NCBI GenBank assembly: GCA_900107365.1
Contig: FNPS01000005.1
Location: 124,001-188,000, forward strand
Origin: Flavobacterium aquidurense
GTDB lineage: Bacteria > Bacteroidota > Bacteroidia > Flavobacteriales > Flavobacteriaceae
DNA: 64,000 nt
Direction: 5' to 3'
Shown here: one piece after another, positions 35,456 through 42,858 of the stretch
Layout: every line of letters starts with the position of its first letter
Position numbering within the stretch: the stretch's first letter is position 1
Notes under the pieces: model-generated
The model's database searches: none
What the model was told of the DNA's origin: nothing
Seen by the model: the letters and a program-made list of their open reading frames with translations, nothing else
Translations under genes and position numbers: made by a program

Positions 35456-36133
35456 ATGATAAATGATATTTTGGCTGGACTGCCATGGGGACTTTTTTTA
35501 AGTTTTATGGTAGGTCCAGTATTTTTTATATTACTGGAAACCAGTATTACAAAAGGATTCAGAGCTGCAATAGTCTTTGATTTTGGTGTAGTATTAGGTG
35601 ATATTTTTTTTATAGCCATCGCGTATTTAGGAAGTTACAGATTAATTCAGAGTTTAAAAGATAAACCGGCACTTTTCATTTTTGGCGGAATAATTATGCT
35701 GGCTTATGGTGTAATTTCTTTCGTAAGATTAAAAAATGAAGAAAAAATAGATGATGAAGAAATTGATCGCGATATCATCAAAAGAAATTATGGAAGTTTG
35801 TTTATAAAAGGTTTTTTACTGAACGTTATTAACATAGGAGTATTAGGTTTTTGGCTGGCTGTTATCATTTCTGTCGGACCAAAATTAGAAATGCAAAACT
35901 CCAGAATGATTACTTTTTTCACTGCTGTTATTGTTACTTATTTATTAGTAGATTGTATTAAAATACTATTAGCCAAACAATTAAAATCTAAAATGACACC
36001 CAATAATATTCTTAAAATAAAGAAAATTATAAGCATTGTTTTAATGGTTTTTGGATTTGCTTTAATGATCCAGGGTTGGTTTCCAAAAGAAAAAGAAATG
36101 GTTAAAAATGCTTTTGAGAAGATTGAGAAGTAG
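35456..36133 (+). CDS. LysE family exporter
   Basis: A 225-residue inner-membrane protein with six hydrophobic segments. The N-terminal FMVGPVFFILLETSITKGFR (GP motif in the first helix) and FGVVLGDIFFI are typical of LysE/RhtB amino-acid exporters. A charged loop (KNEEKIDDEEIDRD) separates the halves. It starts 13 bp after the GIN-domain gene and ends 14 bp before a lipoprotein gene. The exported substrate is unknown. Confidence 0.85.
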   Translation: MINDILAGLPWGLFLSFMVGPVFFILLETSITKGFRAAIVFDFGVVLGDIFFIAIAYLGSYRLIQSLKDKPALFIFGGIIMLAYGVISFVRLKNEEKIDDEEIDRDIIKRNYGSLFIKGFLLNVINIGVLGFWLAVIISVGPKLEMQNSRMITFFTAVIVTYLLVDCIKILLAKQLKSKMTPNNILKIKKIISIVLMVFGFALMIQGWFPKEKEMVKNAFEKIEK

Positions 36134-36147
36134 TCATATTTAATTAC

Positions 36148-36693
36148 ATGAAAAGACTTTTACTTATTTTAATTGTGATTTTTGTTAGTTGTAATAACTC
36201 GAATAAAACTGAAATTAAAAAGGAAGAAGTTGTAAAGAAGGATCTAGAACCTTTTTTTATTGCAGATAAAATTGATCACTATTATTTAGATATTTCTGAT
36301 TTTTCGGTTTATGACATTCTCAGAAAAAAGAGAATTGTTGATAATCAAATTAAGTTAAGTAGTTTATTAAGTGGTAATTATCCTCAAACTATTTCAGAAC
36401 CAAATTTTGAATCTGATTTATTAAAATTTCATTTTGTTAAAACAGAATTAACTAAAGAAAAGAAGAAAGAAGTAGAGACAATTTTTACACAAAATGATTC
36501 TTTATCACCAGATGTAGCAAGCTGCATTCCAAAATATAGGGATATATTTATTTTAAAAAAAAATGATTCTATAATTGGTATTGCCAAGATTTGTAATGGT
36601 TGTGGAGAATCTCAATTTTTGGGAACTAAAGTTGACACTCATACTTTTGGTTTACCATCAGAGCTTGAAAAGCTTTATAAAATAGTAAGATAA
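36148..36693 (+). CDS. Hypothetical lipoprotein
   Basis: A 181-residue protein with a lipoprotein signal peptide: MKRLLLILIVIFVSC, lipid Cys at residue 15. The mature start (NNSNKTEIKKEE) is polar. A pair CNGCG occurs near residues 148-152, together with an earlier Cys in VASCIPKYRD. That could be a disulfide or metal site, but I recognise no family. It follows the LysE gene by 14 bp and is closed by a terminator. Function unknown. Confidence 0.6.
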   Translation: MKRLLLILIVIFVSCNNSNKTEIKKEEVVKKDLEPFFIADKIDHYYLDISDFSVYDILRKKRIVDNQIKLSSLLSGNYPQTISEPNFESDLLKFHFVKTELTKEKKKEVETIFTQNDSLSPDVASCIPKYRDIFILKKNDSIIGIAKICNGCGESQFLGTKVDTHTFGLPSELEKLYKIVR

Positions 36694-36713
36694 TGATACT
36701 GGAATTATATTTT

Positions 36714-36740
36714 AAACCTCTCTAAAGCAGAGGTTTTTTT
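36714..36740 (+). terminator. Terminator after the lipoprotein gene
   Basis: AACCTCT and AGAGGTT form the stem, followed by seven Ts. Confidence 0.8.
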
Positions 36741-36758
36741 ATGTTTAAAAGTCTGTTT

Positions 36759-36852
36759 TTTTGTCATTGCGAGGAACGAAGCAATCTCGTGTAGTATATC
36801 AATATATACGGATTATAGGAATGAGATTGCTTCGTTCCTCGCAATGACAAAA
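36759..36852. repeat. Long inverted repeat (TCATTGCGAGGAACGAAGCA family)
   Basis: Two perfect 30-bp arms (36759-36788 and 36823-36852) with a 34-bp spacer. The core TCATTGCGAGGAACGAAGCA is a dispersed palindromic repeat that I recall from many unrelated bacterial genomes. Confidence 0.9.
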
Positions 36853-36858
36853 ATGAGT

Positions 36859-37036
36859 AAAAATTAAACATAAAAAAAGAGATACATTTCTGAAGGTTTT
36901 TAAAGGCATTGTTTGGATTCGAACATAAACTTTATCTAATTTTTTTTAAAAATTAAACATAAAAAAAGAGATACATTTCTGAAGGTTTTTAAAGGCATTG
37001 TTTGGATTCGAACATAAACTTTATCTAATTTTTTTT
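36859..37036. repeat. 89-bp tandem duplication with decayed tRNA-Cys 3' ends
   Basis: Two identical 89-bp units (36859-36947 and 36948-37036). Each begins like the sequence beyond tRNA-Cys (AAAAATTAAACAT, then GAGATACATTTCTG) and then contains AAGGCATTGTTTGGATTCGA, which resembles the tRNA 3' end GAGGCATCGTCCGGATTCGA. A third, intact version begins at 37037 and runs into the real tRNA. Confidence 0.85.
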
Positions 37037-37053
37037 AAAAATTAAACATAAAA

Positions 37054-37080
37054 AAAAGAGATACATTTCTGTATCTCTTC
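37054..37080 (-). terminator. Terminator of tRNA-Cys
   Basis: On the minus strand AAGAGATAC, a short loop, then GTATCTCTT and a T-run, immediately after the tRNA. The two upstream duplicates have lost the second arm. Confidence 0.75.
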
Positions 37081-37154
37081 TGGAGGCATCGTCCGGATTC
37101 GAACCGGAGTAGGAGCTTTTGCAGAGCCCAGCCTAGCCGCTCGGCCACGACGCC
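37081..37154 (-). tRNA. tRNA-Cys (anticodon GCA)
   Basis: A full cloverleaf can be drawn. The acceptor stem is GGCGTCG with CGATGCC, the D-arm GCC/GGC, the anticodon stem GGGCT/AGCTC with loop CTGCAAA giving anticodon GCA, and the T-arm TCCGG/CCGGA with loop TTCGAAT. The discriminator is T and the CCA end is encoded in the DNA. Its 3' end is partly copied twice next to it. Confidence 0.95.
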
Positions 37155-37249
37155 ATTGCTTGAACGGATGGCAAAAGTAACTAAAATCTTTAAAATTCAA
37201 AACTTTAAAAGTAACTATTTTAAAAAAATTAGTTTTCTGAGCGAAAGAA

Positions 37250-37609
37250 TTACTTTCTAGTTTCCGTCATTTTTATAGTAACTGATTCAACATCACCACC
37301 AATAGGAGGATTTATTTTAGAAACCCAAACTGTAGTTTTTTCTATCATTTGTATTTCTGCCAGAACACGAATGTTGATTCTTTTCGCCACATGTTCTAAT
37401 AAATGCGAACGAATTGCCATTTCTTCGGTAACAATTTTGTTCAAATGTACATAATCAACAGTGTCAAGAAGATGATCTGTTTGTGCTGATTTTTGTAAAT
37501 TGGCTTTAATTTTTAGATCAACAGTATAGTCTGATCCAATTTTTCCTTCTTCAATTAAACATCCATGGTAGGAAAAAGTACGGATGTTTTTAAGTTTTAT
37601 AACTCCCAT
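37250..37609 (-). CDS. folB: Dihydroneopterin aldolase
   Basis: A 119-residue enzyme of folate synthesis. It turns dihydroneopterin into 6-hydroxymethyl-dihydropterin and glycolaldehyde. YHGCLIEEGKIG carries the conserved glutamate, SHLLEHVAKRI the central helix, and KINPPIGGDVE the C-terminal pterin-binding loop. Length is normal. The start is 2 bp from the stop of the RelE/ParE-like gene, so the three minus-strand genes here may be one transcript, although the functions are unrelated. Confidence 0.9.
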   Translation of the reverse strand: MGVIKLKNIRTFSYHGCLIEEGKIGSDYTVDLKIKANLQKSAQTDHLLDTVDYVHLNKIVTEEMAIRSHLLEHVAKRINIRVLAEIQMIEKTTVWVSKINPPIGGDVESVTIKMTETRK

Positions 37610-37611
37610 TT

Positions 37612-37908
37612 TTATAGTTTTATTCTTGTAGTGTTTGGATCTTGGTAGTTTGATGTTACAGCTTGTATTGAAACGATTTTTTCATTTTCATCAACCGTAA
37701 AATGAATTGTATAAGGGAATTTCTTTAAAGGTAAAGTACGAACTACATTATATTTTTCTTCAAAAAAAGGAAATGTTTTTAAAGTTTCTACATAATCCTG
37801 ATATTCATTTATGAATTTTGTTCCTAATCCGTTAGATAAAGATTCATAATATTCAGCAATCTCATCTGCTTCCAGGTCAGCACGTAAGAGAATAATTATT
37901 TCCAACAT
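37612..37908 (-). CDS. RelE/ParE family toxin
   Basis: A 98-residue protein of the RelE/ParE fold. RADLEADEIAEYYESLSNGL, the FPFFEEKYNVVRTLPLKKFP stretch and the terminal strands fit ParE-like toxins, which act on gyrase or the ribosome. It begins directly after the stop of the small gene before it (no gap), the usual toxin-after-antitoxin order. Catalytic RelE residues are not obvious, so a ParE-type action is as likely. Activity is inferred from family and context. Confidence 0.8.
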   Translation of the reverse strand: MLEIIILLRADLEADEIAEYYESLSNGLGTKFINEYQDYVETLKTFPFFEEKYNVVRTLPLKKFPYTIHFTVDENEKIVSIQAVTSNYQDPNTTRIKL

Positions 37909-38127
37909 TTATTTATTCCATTTAGCGTTAAGCTTTTTTTTAGATTCTTCCCAACTTATATAATCTTCTGGTTTAGCATTTTTGATTCGATCTAAAACCA
38001 TTTCTTGCTGCCAAAGCGGAATTTCATTCTCTTGAGTTTCATTTATAGAAACATCTGGAACATGTTTGAAAAAACTAATAAAAGTTTCGTAAAAATCGTC
38101 TGGAATTGTAACAGTTAATTGTCTCAT
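37909..38127 (-). CDS. Antitoxin partner of the RelE/ParE-like gene
   Basis: A 72-residue protein immediately upstream of the toxin gene and sharing its reading direction. The N-terminus MRQLTVTIPDDFYETFISFF looks like a ribbon-helix-helix-type DNA-binding start, and the C-terminal half is acidic then basic, as in antitoxins that wrap the toxin. Its identity rests on gene order and size; no specific family is recognised. Confidence 0.65.
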   Translation of the reverse strand: MRQLTVTIPDDFYETFISFFKHVPDVSINETQENEIPLWQQEMVLDRIKNAKPEDYISWEESKKKLNAKWNK

Positions 38128-38162
38128 AACTTCAATATTTATACAAAAATACTAATAAATTT

Positions 38163-38228
38163 AGTTTCAAGTTTAAAGTTTCAGGTTTAATGCCAGTTAA
38201 GTAACTTTAAACCTGAAACCTGAAACCT
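38163..38228. repeat. CCTGAAAC/GTTTCAGG low-complexity inverted repeat
   Basis: AGTTTAAAGTTTCAGGTTT and, in reverse, AAACCTGAAACCTGAAACC. Similar strings recur at 51207-51248 and near 53300. Confidence 0.6.
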
Positions 38229-38234
38229 TTTTTT

Positions 38235-38242
38235 TATCTTTG
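38235..38242 (+). promoter_or_regulatory. -7 element of glnS
   Basis: TATCTTTG fits TAnnTTTG, 19 bp before the ATG at 38262. It directly follows the T-run of the inverted repeat. Confidence 0.5.
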
Positions 38243-38261
38243 CTAAAATTACTATAAAATA

Positions 38262-40379
38262 ATGGCATCAGAAGAGAAATCACTCAATTTTATTGAACAA
38301 ATCATAGAGGAAGATTTAAAATCAGGTCTTTCACAAACTAAACTTCATTTTCGTTTTCCACCAGAACCAAACGGTTATTTGCATATCGGACACGCAAGTT
38401 CTATTGCTTTAAATTTTGGTTTAGGAATTGATTATCAGTCTCCTGTAAATTTACGTTTTGACGATACAAATCCAGAAAAAGAAGAGCAGGAATTTGTTGA
38501 CGCTATTAAAAAAGATGTCGAATGGCTGGGTTATACCTGGGCAGAAGAACGTTATGCTTCAGATTATTTTCAACAATTGTACGATTGGGCCGTTTTATTA
38601 ATTAAAAAAGATAAAGCATATGTTGATAGTCAGTCTTCTGAAGATATGGCGATTCAAAAAGGTACTCCATCTACTGTTGGAACAGATAGTCCGTATAGAA
38701 ATCGTTCTGTTGAAGAAAATTTAGATTTATTCGAAAGAATGAAAAACGGCGAGTTTGAGGCTGGAACTCATATTCTTCGTGCAAAAATAGATATGAAATC
38801 TACGAATATGTTGATGCGTGACCCTATTATGTACAGGATTTTACACAGACATCATCATAGAACCGGAGACGATTGGAAAATTTACCCAATGTACGACTGG
38901 GCACATGGACAAAGTGATTATTTAGAAGAGATTTCACACTCTTTTTGTACACTTGAATTCTTGCCTCACCGTGAATTATACGATTGGTTTTTAGACCAGA
39001 TTATTGATGAAAATCAGATTCGTCCAAAGCAAAGAGAATTTGCAAGACGTAATCTTTCACATACCGTTGTTAGTAAAAGAAAACTACAGCAACTAGTTAA
39101 AGAAAAGCATGTTAACGGTTGGGATGATCCTAGAATGTCAACTATTTCAGGGTTAAGAAGACGTGGTTATACAGCTGCTTCATTGCGTAATTTTGCGAAT
39201 ACAATTGGTATTGCAAAACGTGATAATTTAATCAATGTATCGGTTTTAGAATTCTGTATTCGTGAAGATCTGAACAAAATTGTACCTCGTGTAATGGCTG
39301 TTTTAGATCCGGTAAAATTGGTAATTACAAATTATCCTGAAGGAAAAGAGGAGTGGTTGGAAGCAGAAAATAATCAGGAAGATGAGAATGCCGGTTTCAG
39401 AAAAGTACCTTTTTCCCGTGAATTATACATTGAAAGAGAAGACTTTTTAGAAGAAGCTCCAGCGAAGTTTTTCCGTTTGACTTTAGGAAAAGAAGTACGT
39501 CTTAAAAATGCATATATCATTAAAGGAGAAAGTGTTATAAAAGATGCGGCAGGAAATATTACAGAAATTCATGTTACTTATGATACCGATTCTTTAAGCG
39601 GAAGCGGAACAGAAGCAAGTCAAAGAAAAGTATCTGGAACTCTACACTGGGTTTCTATTCAGCATGCAGTTGAAGCAGAAGTTCGTATGTACGATCGTTT
39701 GTTTACAGATGAAGCTCCGGACAGTTATAAAGACAAGAATTTCTTAGATTTTGTGAATCCAAATTCATTAGAAATCATCAAAGGATTTGTAGAACCAAGT
39801 TTGGCAACTGCTCAAAATGAAGATAAATTTCAATTTCAACGTTTAGGTTATTTTACTGTTGATAAAGATTCAACTGCTTCAAAATTAGTATTTAACAAAA
39901 CTGTTGGATTGAAAGATGCCTGGGAAGAAAAAGGTAAAAAGGAAGAAAATAGTATCAATAATTCTTTAAAAGATATTAATAAATATTTTAAAGTTGAAAC
40001 TAAGCCGGAACGTATTGCAATTGAAAGTGCAATAGGGGAGAGCATCAAAAATGTTTCAAGTTTTTCGTTGTTGCAAAATTCATTAAAGAAAAATATTAAC
40101 AATAATAAGGCTTCGTTGTTATTTGCTCAGTTTATTTTGAAATATTCTCATTTGAAATCTGCTGATTTTGAAGAAGAGGATATCAAAAAATTATATACAA
40201 TGTCATTAAGAAGTGAATCTTCTTTTGTTCGATCAAAAGCACTTTTAAATTTACGTGATTTAGAAGTTGAAAATTTTAGAGATCAATTTCAAGATGAAAT
40301 TTTAAAATTATATTCTAATCCTCCAAAAAATGCTTCAGAGCGAGAAATTGAAATTTTTTCTGAAATGGTAAAGAAATAA
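38262..40379 (+). CDS. glnS: Glutaminyl-tRNA synthetase with extra C-terminal domain
   Basis: A 705-residue class I synthetase that charges tRNA-Gln. PPEPNGYLHIGHA (HIGH motif at 41-44), a long catalytic core, VVSKRKL (KMSKS-like) near 272, and the anticodon-binding beta barrels ending near residue 555 are all present. About 140 residues follow (563-705) that the usual 550-560-residue enzyme lacks. They are helical, with a HEAT-like part (SSFVRSKALLNLRDLE). It does not look like the YqeY domain fused to some GlnRS. A clear terminator follows. Monocistronic. Confidence 0.93.
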   Translation: MASEEKSLNFIEQIIEEDLKSGLSQTKLHFRFPPEPNGYLHIGHASSIALNFGLGIDYQSPVNLRFDDTNPEKEEQEFVDAIKKDVEWLGYTWAEERYASDYFQQLYDWAVLLIKKDKAYVDSQSSEDMAIQKGTPSTVGTDSPYRNRSVEENLDLFERMKNGEFEAGTHILRAKIDMKSTNMLMRDPIMYRILHRHHHRTGDDWKIYPMYDWAHGQSDYLEEISHSFCTLEFLPHRELYDWFLDQIIDENQIRPKQREFARRNLSHTVVSKRKLQQLVKEKHVNGWDDPRMSTISGLRRRGYTAASLRNFANTIGIAKRDNLINVSVLEFCIREDLNKIVPRVMAVLDPVKLVITNYPEGKEEWLEAENNQEDENAGFRKVPFSRELYIEREDFLEEAPAKFFRLTLGKEVRLKNAYIIKGESVIKDAAGNITEIHVTYDTDSLSGSGTEASQRKVSGTLHWVSIQHAVEAEVRMYDRLFTDEAPDSYKDKNFLDFVNPNSLEIIKGFVEPSLATAQNEDKFQFQRLGYFTVDKDSTASKLVFNKTVGLKDAWEEKGKKEENSINNSLKDINKYFKVETKPERIAIESAIGESIKNVSSFSLLQNSLKKNINNNKASLLFAQFILKYSHLKSADFEEEDIKKLYTMSLRSESSFVRSKALLNLRDLEVENFRDQFQDEILKLYSNPPKNASEREIEIFSEMVKK

Positions 40380-40396
40380 CATCATTAAAATCTATT

Positions 40397-40428
40397 GAAA
40401 AGCGCTTTTTATAAGCGCTTTTTTTATT
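40397..40428 (+). terminator. Terminator after glnS
   Basis: AAGCGCTT, loop TTTAT, AAGCGCTT, then a T-run. Confidence 0.85.
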
Positions 40429-40454
40429 ATTTATATTTTCTATTCAAAAGTGAA

Positions 40455-40650
40455 ATTTTATAAAAATTTTATATTAAAAGTGACCCATATAAATTGATTT
40501 TAAACGGTTTTTTTACTTCTTCGGATACAGAATTCGTCTTTCAGAAAATAATTAAAAGAGAAGCTTTATTTTAGTTTTAGCTCTTCTTTTAGCCTTCTTT
40601 AGAGCTTATTAACAACGGAATGTTTATAAAGTTGCTATTTTCAAGCTTCT
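40455..40650. repeat. Diverged non-coding duplicate, copy 1
   Basis: The 877-bp gap 40380-41256 has no gene on either strand. This segment aligns with 40785-40965 at a spacing of 318 bp. Anchors are ATTAAAAGTGACC at 40473, TTATTAACA at about 40607 and GTTTATAAAGT at 40622. Function unknown. Confidence 0.65.
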
Positions 40651-40784
40651 TTTGCAAAAGCTTTGAATTCTTGTCGAAATTAAAAGTAAATTTCATTATA
40701 TCAATTTTAACGATCAATAATTAAAATTTACAAGATTATATTTATTATATATAAAAACTATTAATATTTATATTTTAATAGATA

Positions 40785-40965
40785 ATTTTAATTAAAAGTG
40801 ACCTTCATAATTTAATTTTAAGACCTTTTTTTGCTTCTTCCATCTCTTAACTCATCTTTTGAATAATTGTTGATTTTTAAGCTTTATTTAAGTTTTAGAC
40901 GTCGTTTTTGTGAGTTTAACGGGTTATTAACATACAATTGTTTATAAAGTCGCTATTTTTATCCA
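40785..40965. repeat. Diverged non-coding duplicate, copy 2
   Basis: Anchors ATTAAAAGTGACC at 40791, TTATTAACA at about 40924 and GTTTATAAAGT at 40940 line up with copy 1. By eye roughly two thirds of bases over 165 bp agree. The rest of the gap (40966-41256) shows nothing I can name. Confidence 0.65.
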
Positions 40966-41256
40966 AAGGTCAAATCTGAAATTTTTAATTTTAAAAATGA
41001 CACTTTAGGAATCAAATCTGAGTTTATCTGAAAATTCAAAAATTACGTTTTTGTTTTTAGATTTTATTCTAAGCATGTATTCCAAAAATTGGTTTTATGG
41101 TCAATTCTAATTGTGTTTGTGTTTTTGATAATAATTGAATAGAAGTATTTTTCAAAGCATTTCATAATTTTCAAATTTCATGAAATTGGTTTTGTGATTT
41201 ATAAATTTTGATTTTCATTTTTGATCAGAAATTTTTAATCCTTAAATTTAATTATC

Positions 41257-41733
41257 ATGAAAAATGTATTTTTTACTCTGGCTATTTTATTTGCAAACAT
41301 TGCAATTTCTCAAACACATCAAATTTCAAAACACAATGGAGAAGAATTGGATGTCAATTTTATCAAACATGAAAATGATTTAATTCATTATTCTTTTAAC
41401 GGAAGTTCGGAAGAACATAAAATTACAAAGTACGCTGTTTCAAAAATTACCAATAAACAAACGAATCAAACTAAAAAAATATCTGATAGAGTAGTAGTAG
41501 ATTCAAAATCAGATTACAAAATGGTAACAGTTTTACCTCAGGAAAAGACAATAGGTTTAAAACAAGTAGCTAATTTTTCTGGAATATCGACGAAGACAAA
41601 AGGAGAACCGCCAATTGCAAATCAAAACCAAACTGCTTTAAGAATCAAAACGCAGTCGGCTTCAAAAGGTTATCCGTTTGTAAGCATAGTTGAAAATGAC
41701 GGGAAATACGAAGCAGTTGCTTACATGTATTAA
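41257..41733 (+). CDS. Secreted hypothetical protein
   Basis: A 158-residue protein with a signal peptide (MKNVFFTLAILFANIAISQ). The mature part starts THQISKHNGEELDVNF, followed by short beta strands (LIHYSFNGSSEEHKITKYAV), a pattern seen in several Bacteroidota secreted proteins that convert a property into a stored expression value. The C-terminus ends in VSIVENDGKYEAVAYMY. No domain is recognised with confidence. It follows the long non-coding gap and precedes a stress-type trio of genes. Confidence 0.6.
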   Translation: MKNVFFTLAILFANIAISQTHQISKHNGEELDVNFIKHENDLIHYSFNGSSEEHKITKYAVSKITNKQTNQTKKISDRVVVDSKSDYKMVTVLPQEKTIGLKQVANFSGISTKTKGEPPIANQNQTALRIKTQSASKGYPFVSIVENDGKYEAVAYMY

Positions 41734-41824
41734 TTGTATTGTTAAATTATAGTAAATATCATTTAATCAATATCTTATAATTCAAAAAAACAGTACCTTT
41801 ATTAATCATTTAAAATTTATTATT

Positions 41825-42151
41825 ATGTCAAAGAACTTAAATACTATTGCGGCAATATTAGCTGGAGCCGCTGCAGGTGCAGCAATCGGGATTTTATTTG
41901 CTCCGGATAAAGGATCAAAAACCCGTGCGAAATTGAAAGAAGGTGTAGATGATGCAGCACATAATTTGAAAGATTCATTATCAGCAAGTTCTGAAGTTCT
42001 TCGTGAAAAATTCACTGGAGCTACTCAAGGTCTTGATGGTACTTTTGATGAATTGCTTTCGAATGTAAGCCACAAAACAGAAGAAGTAATTACGTTCTTA
42101 GAATCTAAATTAGCCGATTTAAAAGCACAGAACGCTAAACTTCAAAAATAA
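41825..42151 (+). CDS. YtxH domain-containing protein
   Basis: A 108-residue protein. A glycine/alanine-rich N-terminal membrane segment (IAAILAGAAAGAAIGILFAP, about residues 8-27) is followed by DKGSKTRAKLKE and a long amphipathic helical tail, the YtxH pattern linked to general stress in other bacteria. It is followed by a terminator, then a holin-like and a DUF6327-like gene. The three are a common flavobacterial set. Confidence 0.88.
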   Translation: MSKNLNTIAAILAGAAAGAAIGILFAPDKGSKTRAKLKEGVDDAAHNLKDSLSASSEVLREKFTGATQGLDGTFDELLSNVSHKTEEVITFLESKLADLKAQNAKLQK

Positions 42152-42158
42152 TAAATAC

Positions 42159-42212
42159 AAGAAGCGCAAAAATTGATTACTTTTAGATGTAATTTTTGTG
42201 CTTCTTTTTTTA
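42159..42212 (+). terminator. Terminator after the YtxH gene
   Basis: AAGAAGCGCAAAAATTGATTAC and its complement with few mismatches surround a short loop, then a T-run. Confidence 0.75.
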
Positions 42213-42227
42213 ATTTAAATTACAACT

Positions 42228-42578
42228 ATGGCTTTTGAGGAGTTGAAAGAGAATACTGAAAACATTCAGGATCAGGCTAAAGTATATTTGGACAGTCACT
42301 TAGCTTATTATAAACTTTGGGGTTTTAAGGTTGCAATGAAATCAACAACCTTGATTTTTAAGTTTACTTTGATTTTATTGTGCTTTAGTATGGTTTTGCT
42401 TTTTGGATCAATAGCCGCAGCTTTTGCTTTTAGCACGATGTTCGGAAGTTATACTTTAGGATTTTTATCAGTAGGAGGGATGTACTTACTAGCAACGATT
42501 TTACTTTTCTTTGTAAAAGATAAATTTGTTGAAGGTCCGATTTTAGAGAAATTTTCAGAAATCTTTTTTAATGATTAA
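42228..42578 (+). CDS. Phage-holin-like/competence-type membrane protein
   Basis: A 116-residue protein with an acidic helical N-terminus (MAFEELKENTENIQDQA) and two strongly hydrophobic segments at about 42-68 and 75-95. This is the Phage_holin_3_6 pattern (DUF1469-like) often found in stress clusters with YtxH, not in prophages. It lies 6 bp before the next small gene, so the two are co-transcribed. Role unknown, probably envelope stress. Confidence 0.75.
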   Translation: MAFEELKENTENIQDQAKVYLDSHLAYYKLWGFKVAMKSTTLIFKFTLILLCFSMVLLFGSIAAAFAFSTMFGSYTLGFLSVGGMYLLATILLFFVKDKFVEGPILEKFSEIFFND

Positions 42579-42584
42579 GTAATT

Positions 42585-42839
42585 ATGGAACCGAAGAAAT
42601 ACTCATCATATGCTGAAATCGAAAGAGATTTAGAAATTTTAAAACTAGAAAAAGAGATTAATTATCAGAAATTAGTTTTAAGTTTTCAAAGAACCAAGGA
42701 AGGAATTACACCGCAGAAAATTGTAAATGGATTCTTTTCTTCTTATAAAGATTATTTTTCAAACAATTACCCTAGAATTTTGCAGAGGATTTTACCCCAC
42801 ATAATCAATTGGTTTATTAATAGAAAAAGAGGCAATTAA
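42585..42839 (+). CDS. DUF6327-like small protein
   Basis: An 84-residue protein, YSSYAEIERDLEILKLEKEI near the start, then a helical basic tail (IINWFINRKRGN). I recall it as DUF6327, the usual third member of the YtxH/holin-like set. It starts 6 bp after the previous stop. Its stop codon lies inside the terminator hairpin that closes the operon. Confidence 0.65.
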   Translation: MEPKKYSSYAEIERDLEILKLEKEINYQKLVLSFQRTKEGITPQKIVNGFFSSYKDYFSNNYPRILQRILPHIINWFINRKRGN

Positions 42840-42849
42840 GCCTCTTTTT
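42824..42849. terminator. Terminator overlapping the DUF6327 stop
   Basis: AAAAAGAGGC, loop AATTAA, GCCTCTTTTT. Symmetric A and T runs make it usable from both sides; the SPFH gene converges here. Confidence 0.85.
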
Positions 42850-42858
42850 CGTTTTTTA

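Noticed and set aside
36859..37036. Two further tRNA-Cys genes
   Set aside because: Only the T-arm region is recognisable; acceptor pairing, anticodon arm and D-arm are missing.
40600..40950. Origin-like TTATTAACA nonamers in the gap after glnS
   Set aside because: They lack the better TTATCNACA type boxes and lie away from the strand switch; the duplicate structure explains the two hits.
42228..42839. A prophage remnant because of the holin-like protein
   Set aside because: The YtxH/holin-like/DUF6327 trio is a normal chromosomal set in flavobacteria, and no other phage gene is near.
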